Part shown: in pieces, positions 14,345-21,287 of the stretch | Layout of the letters: each line of letters starts with the position of its first letter | Position numbering within the stretch: position 1 is the stretch's first letter | DNA from: an uncultured Butyricicoccus sp. | Lineage (GTDB): Bacteria; Bacillota; Clostridia; Oscillospirales; Butyricicoccaceae | Direction: 5' to 3' | DNA length: 21,287 nucleotides | Assembly: GCA_947575935.1 (NCBI GenBank) | Contig: CANPPM010000006.1 | Location: 1-21,287, forward strand | Translations under genes and position numbers: made by a program | The notes under the pieces: generated by a model | Database searches by the model: none | Told to the model about the DNA's origin: nothing | Seen by the model: the letters and a program-made list of their open reading frames with translations, nothing else

Positions 14345-15349
14345 TCAGGCGCGGGCCCTGCGGATTTCTTCGGTCAATACGGGCAGCGCCTCAAAGAGAT
14401 CGCCGACGATACCATAATCGGCAACGTCAAAGATCGGCGCCTCCGGATCCCTGTTGACGGCAACGATGGTATCCGCGCCGCTCATACCGGCAAGATGCTG
14501 GATTGCGCCCGAGATTCCGCAGGCAATATACAGCTTGGGACCGACTGTTTTGCCGGTTTGCCCAACCTGATGCGCGTGGCTGATCCAACCGGAATCGACT
14601 GCCGCACGGGAAGCGCCGACGGTTGCGCCCAGCGCGGCTGCCAGCTCGCGGATGGGGGCAAATCCATCGGGACCGCCGACGCCGCGCCCGCCGGATACGA
14701 TGATTTCGGCGCCCTCCAAGTCAACCTTTTCTTCATTCATGTCGCGGATGACTTCCAGCACCTGCGTGCGGATATCTTTTGCGTCTACATGAATCTCTTC
14801 GCGGATAACCTCTGCGGAGGCTTCCGTTTCTTCGCATTTTTTAAACACGCCGGGGCGTACTGTGCCGATCTGCGGAAAATTGTTGGGGCACTTGATGGTT
14901 GCCATCAGATTACCGCCGAACGCGGGACGTGTCCAGGCAACTTTGCCGTCATCCGGGTCGATGTCCAGTGCAGTGCAGTCGGCGGTCAGGCCGCCTTTCA
15001 GGCGGCAGGACACGCGCGGTCCGAGATCCCGTCCCTTGTTTGTCGCGCCGATCAGCATGCTGGTCGGCCCGTATTTTTCTACCAGTGCACACAGCGCGAT
15101 TGTGTATGCATCGGTGGTGTAGTGCGCATATTCCGGACCGTCGACTACGAGGATACGCGCTGCGCCGTGCGTCGCTACGGCGTGTACGGCGGCATCCGTA
15201 TGATGCCCGATGACAACTGCCGTCAGCGTGCCGCCCTGCTTTTCGGCCATCATTTTGCCGGGGGTCAGCAGTTCAATCCCGACGTTTTTGGCGGAGCCGT
15301 CTTCATTGGTTTCGACAAATACCCAAAGATCCTTTGTTTTTGCTTCCAT
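14345..15349 (-). CDS. etfA: Electron transfer flavoprotein alpha subunit (second pair)
   Basis: A 334-residue FAD-binding subunit that, with the EtfB encoded just upstream, passes electrons between acyl-CoA dehydrogenases and other carriers. The N-terminal domain contains GATNKGRDLGPRVS (101-114). The C-terminal FAD domain shows VSGGRGVGGPDGF (218-230), VGASRAAVDSGW (244-255), HQVGQTGKTVGPKLYIACG (260-278), SGAIQHLAGM (280-289) and NRDPEAPIF...DYGIVGDLFEALP, all hallmark EtfA motifs. The start is ATG 15349 with AAGGAGG ten bases upstream. It is the last gene of the - strand operon, 15 bases after etfB. It differs clearly from the FixB-like EtfA at 17795. Confidence 0.95.
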   Translation of the reverse strand: MEAKTKDLWVFVETNEDGSAKNVGIELLTPGKMMAEKQGGTLTAVVIGHHTDAAVHAVATHGAARILVVDGPEYAHYTTDAYTIALCALVEKYGPTSMLIGATNKGRDLGPRVSCRLKGGLTADCTALDIDPDDGKVAWTRPAFGGNLMATIKCPNNFPQIGTVRPGVFKKCEETEASAEVIREEIHVDAKDIRTQVLEVIRDMNEEKVDLEGAEIIVSGGRGVGGPDGFAPIRELAAALGATVGASRAAVDSGWISHAHQVGQTGKTVGPKLYIACGISGAIQHLAGMSGADTIVAVNRDPEAPIFDVADYGIVGDLFEALPVLTEEIRRARA

Positions 15350-15364
15350 TATCTTTGTCCCTCC

Positions 15365-16168
15365 TTATACCAGTCCGGCGTCGCTGAGCAGGCCGTACAG
15401 CTTCCGCGCCGAATCGGCTGCGGTCTCTTCCTGAAGCTTGACGCCGCCGCTCTTCTTCTGCGGCACAAAGGTCTTTTTGACTTTGGTCGGCGAGCCGTTC
15501 AGGCCGCAGCGGGTGAGATCGATGCCTGCGAGGTCGGCTGGGGAAAGGGTTGGAATTTGCGCGCGGTTGGCCGCCATTTTCCGTTTGATGGTCGGAAAAC
15601 GCGGATCCCATGCAGGCTTGGTGAAGGTAACCAGGCAGGGCATGCGGACCGCGACGATTTCTGCGCCGTCCTCAGTCTCTTTTTTGACCTGCAGGGTTTC
15701 GCCGTCCAGCTCAGCTTCCAAGCCATAGGTAACCTGCGGATAATCAAGATGCTCTGCGATTTCCGGCCCGACCTGTGCGGTGTCGCCGTCGATTGCCTGT
15801 TTGCCGCAGAAAATCGCGTCGAACGGCCCTTCACGGCGCTCAATTTCCCGGATGGTCTCGGACAGGATATAGCTGGTGGCAAGGGTATCGGAGCCGCCGA
15901 ATTCCCGGCCGGAAACCAGGTACGCCTGGTCGGCGGCAATGGCGAGGCACTCCTTAAGCGCGTTTTTGGCCTGCTCCGGTCCCATCGATACAACGACGAT
16001 GCGGGTATCCGGATGCTTGTCGCGGATGCGGGCGGCGGCTTCCAGCGCGTAGCCGTCGAATGGGTTGACGATGGAGGGGACGCCTTCGCGGATGAGGGTA
16101 TTTTTTACCGGGTCGATCCGGATTTCGGTCGTGTCCGGTACTTGCTTGACACATACTAAAATATTCAT
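15365..16168 (-). CDS. etfB: Electron transfer flavoprotein beta subunit (second pair)
   Basis: A 267-residue partner of the following etfA. It begins MNILVCVKQVPDTTEIRID and carries NPFDGYALEAAARI (35-48) and the nucleotide-binding motif QAIDGDTAQVGPEIAEHL (124-141), a form I associate with clostridial, often electron-bifurcating, EtfB proteins rather than the mitochondrial type. The C-terminal part has the family's PCLVTF...PRFPTIKRKMAA recognition loop. The start is ATG 16168, with GAGG six bases upstream on the coding strand; the 94-codon upstream extension overlaps the CoA ligase and is rejected. It begins only eight bases after the ligase stop, so translation is probably coupled. Bifurcation would need a suitable dehydrogenase partner, not seen here. 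Confidence 0.95.
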   Translation of the reverse strand: MNILVCVKQVPDTTEIRIDPVKNTLIREGVPSIVNPFDGYALEAAARIRDKHPDTRIVVVSMGPEQAKNALKECLAIAADQAYLVSGREFGGSDTLATSYILSETIREIERREGPFDAIFCGKQAIDGDTAQVGPEIAEHLDYPQVTYGLEAELDGETLQVKKETEDGAEIVAVRMPCLVTFTKPAWDPRFPTIKRKMAANRAQIPTLSPADLAGIDLTRCGLNGSPTKVKKTFVPQKKSGGVKLQEETAADSARKLYGLLSDAGLV

Positions 16169-16176
16169 ATTTTCCT

Positions 16177-17748
16177 CTATTCTGTAGGGTGGTTTTGACA
16201 GAAAGACTGCCGCAGGAGCTGCTTCTTCACTTTGCCCGAAGCCGAGCGCGGAAAATCGCTGACAATCTCGATATAGGCGGGAACCTTGAATTTGGCCAGC
16301 CGCTCGCGGCAGAATGCAATGAGCTCTTCCGGGGTGATTTGTGCGCCGCGGCGCGGGAGCACGAACGCTGCAACTTCCTGATTGCGGATGGGATCGGGCA
16401 CGCCGATGACTGCCGCGTCGGCGACGCCTTCGTGGGCGGTCAGGATACATTCAACCTCCAGCGCGCTGATGTTCTCCCCAGAGCGCTTGATCATATCGCC
16501 GCGGCGCCCAAGGAAGTAGAGCCAGCCGTCTTCATCAAGGTAGCCTTCGTCGCCCGAATGCAGCCAGCCGTCTGCATCCAGCAGGCGGGCGGTTGCGCCG
16601 TCGTTGCGGTAATACCCTGCAATCAAGGTGCGTCCGGGGATGCCGTGTATGCAGATTTCGCCCTCGGCGCCGGGCGGCGCTTCGGAGCCGTCGTCGAGGA
16701 GGATCTTGACTGCGTAGGAGAGTGCCGGGCGGCCGACCGAGGGCCACCGCCGTTCCCCTACGAGAGGGGAGCAGGTGACGGAGGATACGGTTTCGGTCAT
16801 GCCGTAGCAGTTGAGCAGGCGCACGCCAAAGCGCTGTTCGAACCGCTCGCGTTCCTCGTCGGTCAAACCCATGGAGAAATAGACCTGTTTGAGGCAGTGG
16901 TCGCGTTCTCCGGGCTGTTCGGGCTGCATCAGCAGGGTACGGTTCATGATGGACATCATATCAATGAAATTGGCCTTGTGACGGAGTACCTGTCCCCAAA
17001 ACCGCCGTGCGCTGTAATGCTCGATCATCACCAGCGTGCCGCCTGTGCAGATCACCGGTGCGGCCGCCATTTCCTGAAAATCCATGTGGTAGCACGGCAT
17101 GGCGGACAGAAACCGGTCGCCTGGAGACATGCCGACTTGATGGACATGGAGCAGGCCGCCGTAAAGCACGCAGGCGTGGGTATAGACCGCGCCCTTGGGG
17201 TGCCTGGTCGTACCTGAGGTGAACAGGATGACCGCCGGGTCATCTGAGGAAAGCGGGCGGGTTTCCCGCAGGACGGCAGGCTGACGGGCGCACTCTGCAC
17301 GCAGGCTGTGCGCGCCCGGGCTGCTGCCGTCTGCCTGGATGATGTCTGTCAGGCCAAGTTCTGCGGCATGCCCGGTATAAATTTCGATTGAACGGGATTC
17401 CGCGATGACGCGGCGGATACCGCACTTTTGCAGGATGTACCGGCTTTCGGCAAGCCGGTAATGCTCATTAAGCGGTACGGAAACCGCGCCTATCTGCGCA
17501 AGCGCCAGCCAGCAGAGCAGGTATTCCGGCATATTGTGCAGATGCAGCGCAACCAGTTCCCCCTGCTGCACCCCCAGCCCAAGGAAAAGGTTTGCAGCCT
17601 GCTTGACCAAGCGGTCGAATTCGGAATAAGGAAAGCGGGTGACCTCGTCCTGAGTAGAAACATACTCCAGGAAGATACTGTCGGGGTAAAAACGTACGGT
17701 CTCATCCCACTGGCTGCGCAAAGTTCGGTTTCCGATGATGTCGGTCAT
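16177..17748 (-). CDS. caiC: CaiC-like acyl-CoA synthetase (crotonobetaine/carnitine-CoA ligase type)
   Basis: A 523-residue ATP-dependent CoA ligase that would adenylate a carboxylate and transfer it to CoA. Motifs in order: P-loop FTSGTTRHPKG (176-186), YGMTE (315-319), GWLHSGD (394-400), hinge GRRGDMIKRSGENIS (414-428), and C-terminal SGK with the catalytic Lys506. Length and many positions follow E. coli CaiC as I recall it: the start DIIGNRTLRSQWDE, YSARRFWGQV (245-254), FGVRLLNCYGMTET (307-320) and RRWPSVGR (333-340). This makes it closer to CaiC than to generic medium-chain ligases. Betaine-type substrates are therefore plausible but unproven. The start is ATG 17748 with AAGGAG nine bases upstream; a small palindrome (17764-17776) lies just before that site. 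It is flanked by two Etf pairs in one operon. Confidence 0.88.
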   Translation of the reverse strand: MTDIIGNRTLRSQWDETVRFYPDSIFLEYVSTQDEVTRFPYSEFDRLVKQAANLFLGLGVQQGELVALHLHNMPEYLLCWLALAQIGAVSVPLNEHYRLAESRYILQKCGIRRVIAESRSIEIYTGHAAELGLTDIIQADGSSPGAHSLRAECARQPAVLRETRPLSSDDPAVILFTSGTTRHPKGAVYTHACVLYGGLLHVHQVGMSPGDRFLSAMPCYHMDFQEMAAAPVICTGGTLVMIEHYSARRFWGQVLRHKANFIDMMSIMNRTLLMQPEQPGERDHCLKQVYFSMGLTDEERERFEQRFGVRLLNCYGMTETVSSVTCSPLVGERRWPSVGRPALSYAVKILLDDGSEAPPGAEGEICIHGIPGRTLIAGYYRNDGATARLLDADGWLHSGDEGYLDEDGWLYFLGRRGDMIKRSGENISALEVECILTAHEGVADAAVIGVPDPIRNQEVAAFVLPRRGAQITPEELIAFCRERLAKFKVPAYIEIVSDFPRSASGKVKKQLLRQSFCQNHPTE

Positions 17749-17794
17749 GGTACTCTTCTCCTTGCAGACGGTCTGCTCGTGTCCGGATATGGTT

Positions 17795-18721
17795 TTAAGA
17801 TAGTTTTTTGATCAGTGCGGGGACAATCTTGTACAGATCGCCCACCAAGCCAAAGTCACAGCTTTTGAAGATAGGGGCGGCCTTGTCCTTGTTGATGGCT
17901 ACGATTACGCGGGATTTGTTGATGCCGCCGATGTGCTGCACCTGACCGGAAACGCCCAGGGTCAGGATCACGTCCGGCTTCACCTGTACGCCGGTGATGC
18001 CCATGTAACTGCTCTTGGGGAGCCACTTATTGTTTTCTGCAACCGGGCGGGAGCAGCCGACCTCCGCGCCCAGGACCCCGGCCAGTTCGCGGCAGAGCGC
18101 CAGATCTTCTTCGGCAGCGAGGCCGCGGCCGACGTCCACAATACGCTTTGCAGCGACCAGGTTTACGCCGCCTTCCTTCTTTTCCGCGCGGGAAATTCTG
18201 CGGATGCCGCCCTCGGGCGCACCCTCCAGCTGTGCAATATCGGTGGTTGTCGGAAGCGCCGGACCGGGCTCAAATGCGCCGCCCGAAATGGTCGCTACGC
18301 CGTAGGGTTTGGCAAACCGTTCGCTGCGCTGGGCGGTGCCGCCGTAGACCATGCGCCGGCAGACCAGCGCGCCGCCCTCTTCCGCGACCGCGCTGACGCT
18401 GGTTAATACGGGGGTGTCAAGCAGCACGCCAATCCGCCCTGCGAGGCACCGGCCGCGGATGCTGTTATGCAGCATTACAAACGCTTGGTTTTCCTTCTTC
18501 ACTACGGCTGCGATTGCCGATGCGTAATCCTCGGGCGCGCCTTCTTCGCTGACCGGGCAGTAACGGATTGCGTCCGCGCCGCAGCTGGCTGCAGATTCGG
18601 CCGTATCCTGGCCGCCGAATACGATGGCGGTCACCCGTGTGGCAAGGGATTTCGCGCCTGCGCAAAGCTCAGACAGCGCCGCGGTGTCGTCGCTGATCAC
18701 AAAAACAGTCTGATTAAGCAT
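17795..18721 (-). CDS. etfA: FixB-like electron transfer flavoprotein alpha subunit (first pair)
   Basis: A 308-residue FAD-binding subunit, shorter than the second EtfA and closer to the FixB/YdiR type of E. coli fix and ydi loci. The C-terminal FAD domain has AAKRIVDVGRGL (190-201), VGCSRPVAENNKWLP (221-235), YMGITGVQVKPDVILTLGVSG (239-259), QHIGGINKSRVIVAIN (262-277) and the end APIFKSCDFGLVGDLYKIVP (282-301). The start is ATG 18721 with GGAGG nine bases upstream; the ten upstream in-frame codons overlap the spacer and have no better site. It follows the fixA-like gene by 20 bases and precedes the CoA ligase by 46. In E. coli, FixAB passes electrons toward crotonobetaine reduction; a similar use here is inference. 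Confidence 0.94.
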   Translation of the reverse strand: MLNQTVFVISDDTAALSELCAGAKSLATRVTAIVFGGQDTAESAASCGADAIRYCPVSEEGAPEDYASAIAAVVKKENQAFVMLHNSIRGRCLAGRIGVLLDTPVLTSVSAVAEEGGALVCRRMVYGGTAQRSERFAKPYGVATISGGAFEPGPALPTTTDIAQLEGAPEGGIRRISRAEKKEGGVNLVAAKRIVDVGRGLAAEEDLALCRELAGVLGAEVGCSRPVAENNKWLPKSSYMGITGVQVKPDVILTLGVSGQVQHIGGINKSRVIVAINKDKAAPIFKSCDFGLVGDLYKIVPALIKKLS

Positions 18722-18741
18722 GATTCTGATCCTCCCTGTTC

Positions 18742-19509
18742 TTATAAGCACTCTTTTTTCAGGAACTGCGCCAGCGCTTCGACCGCTTCGTCGCCGTCGC
18801 CTTCGATGACCTCCTGCCGGCGCTCCTGCTGTTCGGGTGCAAGCTGCTCCAGCATTTCAAGCGACGCGCCGTCCAGCGCCCCGAGGTCATCCAATACGGC
18901 CACCGGCTTTTTGCCAGCCCGCATAATCTCGCGCATTGCAGGGACGGAAGGGACGTTGATTTCGGAAGAGACGCTCAGAACGGCCGGGAGCGTGACCTCC
19001 AACGTTTCGACCTCTTCTTCTAGGGTACGCTCAACCTCAAGCAGGCCTTCGCCTGCAGGGCGGATCGCTGTGACGTTATTAATAGACGGCAGGCCAAGCA
19101 GCGCGCCGGTCTGAATGCCGGTTTCCTGCAGGTACAGGTCGCTGGATCCCATGCCGCACAGCACTACGTCAAATGCGCCGCAGTTCTTGAGCGCGCCGGC
19201 CAGCGCCTTGGCGGTCTCCAGGGAGTCGGAAAAACTGTGGCTGTCGTCGATAACCAGCTTCAGGTCATCCGCACCGCGTGAAAGGACGTCCTTACGGATT
19301 TTGGTAGAATCAAGCGCCGAAGGGCCGCCGACGCTCAGCGCGGTGACAGAGCCCTTGGTTTCGGCTGCCAGCTGCCGCCCGCTTTCCAGCGCGTTCAGGT
19401 CATACTGGCTGATCTTCCAGGGCGTAGCGGAAAGATCCAGGCTGCGGTCGGGAAGAACGCGGATCTCTTCTTCGTTGGGGACGATCTTGCAGCATACGAT
19501 GATTTTCAT
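18742..19509 (-). CDS. etfB: FixA-like electron transfer flavoprotein beta subunit (first pair)
   Basis: A 255-residue subunit and first gene of the - strand operon. It starts MKIIVCCKIVPNEEEIRV and contains ISQYDLNALESGRQLA (33-48), typical of FixA/YdiQ proteins. Where the other EtfB has DGDTAQVGP, this one has GSSDLYLQETGIQTG (121-135), again the FixA form, so the operon carries two distinct Etf lineages rather than a recent duplication. The ERTLEEEVETLEVTLPAVLSV region and the acidic C-terminus complete a normal-length protein. The start is ATG 19509, with a near-consensus AAAGGAG about 13 bases upstream. A good promoter lies 147-176 bases upstream. Divergent from the CoA-transferase operon. 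Confidence 0.94.
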   Translation of the reverse strand: MKIIVCCKIVPNEEEIRVLPDRSLDLSATPWKISQYDLNALESGRQLAAETKGSVTALSVGGPSALDSTKIRKDVLSRGADDLKLVIDDSHSFSDSLETAKALAGALKNCGAFDVVLCGMGSSDLYLQETGIQTGALLGLPSINNVTAIRPAGEGLLEVERTLEEEVETLEVTLPAVLSVSSEINVPSVPAMREIMRAGKKPVAVLDDLGALDGASLEMLEQLAPEQQERRQEVIEGDGDEAVEALAQFLKKECL

Positions 19510-19591
19510 TGTACCACCTACTCCTTTATGATTTCAAGTTTCTGTTTTGAGGAAACAGTGTGATCAGTTGATTCGTTCCAGTTTTTAAAAC

Positions 19592-19601
19592 TTTGTACAA
19601 A
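19592..19601. promoter_or_regulatory. TTTGTACAAA palindrome in the fixA-like leader
   Basis: A 10-bp perfect palindrome in the predicted untranslated leader of the - strand operon. The same 10 bases occur at 9136-9145 in the AraC/binding-protein regulatory region. In AT-rich DNA this may be chance; it could also be a site for a shared regulator. Confidence 0.3.
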
Positions 19602-19655
19602 AAGTGTATTTAAGTTTTTCGTTAAACTTTCGCTGAACCGTTTAAGCATGGCTAT

Positions 19656-19685
19656 ATTCTACTTCGAGAGATATCATTTTGTCAA
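19656..19685 (-). promoter_or_regulatory. Promoter of the etf-caiC operon
   Basis: On the - strand, a perfect TTGACA (19685-19680) is followed after 18 bases by TAGAAT (19661-19656). Transcription should begin near 19649, leaving a leader of about 140 bases with repeated GTTTAA-like elements before the fixA-like gene. Confidence 0.72.
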
Positions 19686-19759
19686 TATCAACGCGTCGAA
19701 TTTTCGATTTTTGGTGCTAATCAACAATAAAGCTGTTTTCTTTTTGTAAATTCTGCAGT
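19686..19759. promoter_or_regulatory. Control region between two divergent promoters
   Basis: Seventy-four AT-rich bases separate the two -35 elements. They hold TCGAATTTTCGA (19696-19707), an inverted repeat that could be an operator, and TAATCAAC and TATCAAC repeats. No known operator consensus could be assigned. A regulator bound here could control both operons at once. Confidence 0.35.
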
Positions 19760-19789
19760 TTGACAGAAGACGTCGACTTGCGGTATTCT
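19760..19789 (+). promoter_or_regulatory. Promoter of the CoA-transferase operon
   Basis: TTGACA (19760-19765) is followed after 18 bases by TATTCT (19784-19789). Transcription should begin near 19796, giving a leader of about 140 bases with several GTTAA elements (19798-19823). Its form mirrors the divergent etf promoter, with the same -35, spacing and leader length. Confidence 0.7.
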
Positions 19790-19934
19790 GTAATTGGTTT
19801 AATGTTAAAGTTAATTTTGTTAATCCGGTTTTGCGGGTTTGGCGATCGCGGTTTTAGAAAACGGTTTGACGATAAATCAATCCGGCGCGGTCTGGGCCAT
19901 GCTGTGCAACGGAAAGAAAGGAGAATGACCGCTT

Positions 19935-21110
19935 ATGAAACCGCTGACCTCCCTCAAGGTCCTGGACCTGACAAACGGGAGCCCCTACCTGGGCGGCATG
20001 TTTGCCGATTATGGGGCGGAGGTGCTGAAGATTGAGCCGCCGGTGACCGGCGACCCGCTGCGCCGCCGCGGCGCGGGCGAGGGGCAGGAGCAGGGGCCCT
20101 ATTACGCCTATTATGGACGGAATAAAAAGAGCATGACGCTCGATCTTTCTCAGCCCAAGGGGCAGGAGATTGTCCGCCGTTTGCTGCCGCAGTTCGACAT
20201 GTTGGCTGCGAACCTTTCCGAAGAGGCGCTTCAGAAGTGGGGGCTGGGCTATGAAGAGGTCCATGCGATCAATCCCAAGCTGGTTTATGGGATCCTGACC
20301 CCCTTTGGGGAGGAAGGTCCGTGGAAGGACCTGCCCGATTATGACCTGCTGGTGATGGCGCGTTCGGGCCTGTTGGAAAAGACCGGGTTTCCGGAGAAAC
20401 CAACCAAATTTGGATTCCCCCTCAGTGCATTCTATGCAAGCTGGGAGTTGGCCGCCGGTATGCTGGCCGCCTATCTGCGGGCACAGCAGAGCGGCCAGGG
20501 CTGCAAAGTGTCCACCAGCGCGTGGCATACCATTGTTTCGCTGGACGACACGTTTGCCGAGTGCCTGCAGGGGCTGAATACCCTGCCCAAACGCTTGGGC
20601 AACGGGTTCCCGACTACCAATCCGACAGACACTTTCCGCTGCAAAAATGGATGGTTTGCACTCAGCATCGGCAGTGATGATCAGTGGCTTTCGTTTGCAC
20701 GCACTGCGGGTAAGACGGTCTGGGCGGAGGATCCGCGTTATGCGCATGATCCGGCGCGTTCGATGGAGAACTATTTTGGCGATCTGGACCAGCAGCTGCG
20801 CGACTACTTTGCAGAGATCACGATTGAGGAGGCCGACCGCATTTGCCGGGAGGCGATGGCGCCAGGCGGCCCCTGCAATACGGTACGTGAGCTTGCCGAG
20901 GGCAATGAGCAGGTCGAAGCGCGGCAGATGCTGCTGCGGGTCGGCGGCGGACTTCAGATGGGTATGCCTGCCAAGTTCCTGCGGGACGACGAACATGATA
21001 ATGATGTGATCCCTGCGGCCCCGCTCGGTGCGGATACCGATGGGGTTTTGGAACAGCTTGGCCTGGGCGGGGCGGAGATTGAAGCCTTGCGCAGCGGGCA
21101 TGTCATTTAA
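19935..21110 (+). CDS. CaiB/BaiF (class III) CoA-transferase family protein lacking the catalytic Asp
   Basis: A 391-residue cytoplasmic protein with the class III CoA-transferase fold: LKVLDLTNGSPYLGGMFADYGAEVLKIE at the N-terminus (split here only by reading; about 8-35), YYAYYGRNKKSMTLDL (56-71), the PFGEEGPW turn (123-130), and TGFPEKPTKFGFPLSA (150-165). In active members the segment after this reads ADxxxGxxAA with the acyl-accepting Asp (Asp169 in E. coli Frc and CaiB). Here it reads AFYASWELAA, placing Phe166 at that position. The remaining scaffold (SGQGCKVSTSAWH, 186-198) is normal. The start is ATG 19935, behind AAAGGAG at about 12 bases. A second family member follows after 18 bases, so this may be the non-catalytic subunit of a heteromeric transferase. 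Confidence 0.88.
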   Translation: MKPLTSLKVLDLTNGSPYLGGMFADYGAEVLKIEPPVTGDPLRRRGAGEGQEQGPYYAYYGRNKKSMTLDLSQPKGQEIVRRLLPQFDMLAANLSEEALQKWGLGYEEVHAINPKLVYGILTPFGEEGPWKDLPDYDLLVMARSGLLEKTGFPEKPTKFGFPLSAFYASWELAAGMLAAYLRAQQSGQGCKVSTSAWHTIVSLDDTFAECLQGLNTLPKRLGNGFPTTNPTDTFRCKNGWFALSIGSDDQWLSFARTAGKTVWAEDPRYAHDPARSMENYFGDLDQQLRDYFAEITIEEADRICREAMAPGGPCNTVRELAEGNEQVEARQMLLRVGGGLQMGMPAKFLRDDEHDNDVIPAAPLGADTDGVLEQLGLGGAEIEALRSGHVI

Positions 21111-21128
21111 GACGGGAGGAGTATGGCA

Positions 21129-21287
21129 ATGGAAGAGAAAAAGAACGTGCTCCACGGCCTGAAGGTGCTGGATTTCACCATTGCACTGGCGGGCGCCTAT
21201 ACCGCGTGGCAGTTTGCGGATCTCGGCGCAGAGGTTTGGAAGGTGGAGCGTTTCGGCTCGGGCGACCAAGCGCGTTATTGGGATCCA
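21129..21287 (+). CDS. Second CaiB/BaiF CoA-transferase (3' truncated by window)
   Basis: Only the first 53 residues are visible, with the family's N-terminal motif LHGLKVLDFTIALAGAYTA and then FADLGAEVWKVERFGSGDQAR, which is the CoA-binding start of class III CoA-transferases. GGGAGGAG (21114-21121) is too close to the ATG at 21123 but well placed for the ATG at 21129, so I choose the latter; two more residues would be added otherwise. It lies 18 bases after the previous CaiB homologue in the same operon. The catalytic Asp region falls outside the window, so whether this copy is the active one cannot be seen. Confidence 0.9.
   Translation, partial: MEEKKNVLHGLKVLDFTIALAGAYTAWQFADLGAEVWKVERFGSGDQARYWDP

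Noticed and set aside
14234..14457. A small gene after AGGAGGTG at 14234-14241
   Set aside because: Its GTG start overlaps the ribosome-site motif itself, and the frame runs antisense through the end of etfA with an Arg-rich product.
14336..16159. A 607-codon open frame on the + strand opposite the second etfA/etfB pair
   Set aside because: It lies fully antisense to two clear Etf genes, has no family resemblance, and reflects the GC-rich codon pattern of the real strand.
16189..17217. A 342-codon + strand frame opposite the CoA ligase gene
   Set aside because: Shadow of an unmistakable CaiC-like ligase.
19854..21269. A 471-codon frame on the - strand opposite the CoA-transferase genes
   Set aside because: Antisense to a gene with clear family motifs; its His/Arg/Gln-rich composition is typical of a shadow frame.

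Overview
The window looks like chromosome from a fairly GC-rich anaerobic member of the Clostridia (Firmicutes), plausibly a gut Oscillospirales-type organism. The reasons are strong AGGAGG-type ribosome binding sites, TTGACA/TATAAT promoters, many intrinsic terminators, and families common in that group (DUF554, CmpB-like membrane protein, AEC carrier, clostridial-type EtfAB). This is inference from style, not a taxonomic match. I saw no tRNA, rRNA, CRISPR array or insertion sequence.

Layout. (1) 1-3680, + strand: the tail of an unidentified gene; a 460-base gene-free stretch with a foldable segment; glucose-6-phosphate isomerase (pgi) with its own extended -10 promoter and terminator; then two small soluble proteins of unknown function and a CmpB-like membrane protein ending at a terminator. 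(2) 3754-5316: a VOC/glyoxalase-fold protein on the - strand and a divergent DUF554 membrane protein, closed by three consecutive hairpins. (3) 5400-12771: a sugar or cyclitol uptake and catabolism locus. It holds an RbsA-type double ATPase, an RbsC-type permease, a convergent AraC regulator, a lipoprotein substrate-binding protein, an IolE-like TIM-barrel protein and a Gfo/Idh/MocA dehydrogenase. The two + strand promoters share a 17-bp motif and similar spacing, so both probably answer to the AraC protein. (4) 13109-14026: an AEC-family carrier directly behind an intrinsic terminator. (5) 14183-19509, - strand: one operon of fixA-like etfB, fixB-like etfA, a CaiC-like CoA ligase, then a second and different etfB/etfA pair, ended by a long bidirectional terminator. 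(6) 19935-21287, + strand: divergent from it, two tandem CaiB/BaiF (class III) CoA-transferase genes, the second cut by the window edge.

How the last block may work. The ligase would activate a carboxylic acid to its CoA thioester, the class III transferases would pass CoA between product and substrate, and the two Etf pairs would move electrons to or from acyl-CoA dehydrogenases not present in the window. The ligase, FixAB-like Etf and CaiB homologues in a divergent arrangement recall the E. coli fix/cai locus for carnitine reduction and the gamma-butyrobetaine clusters of gut anaerobes, but the substrate is not proven here. The most notable point is that the first CaiB homologue has Phe where the family has its catalytic Asp. 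With the adjacent second copy, this suggests a heteromeric CoA-transferase.
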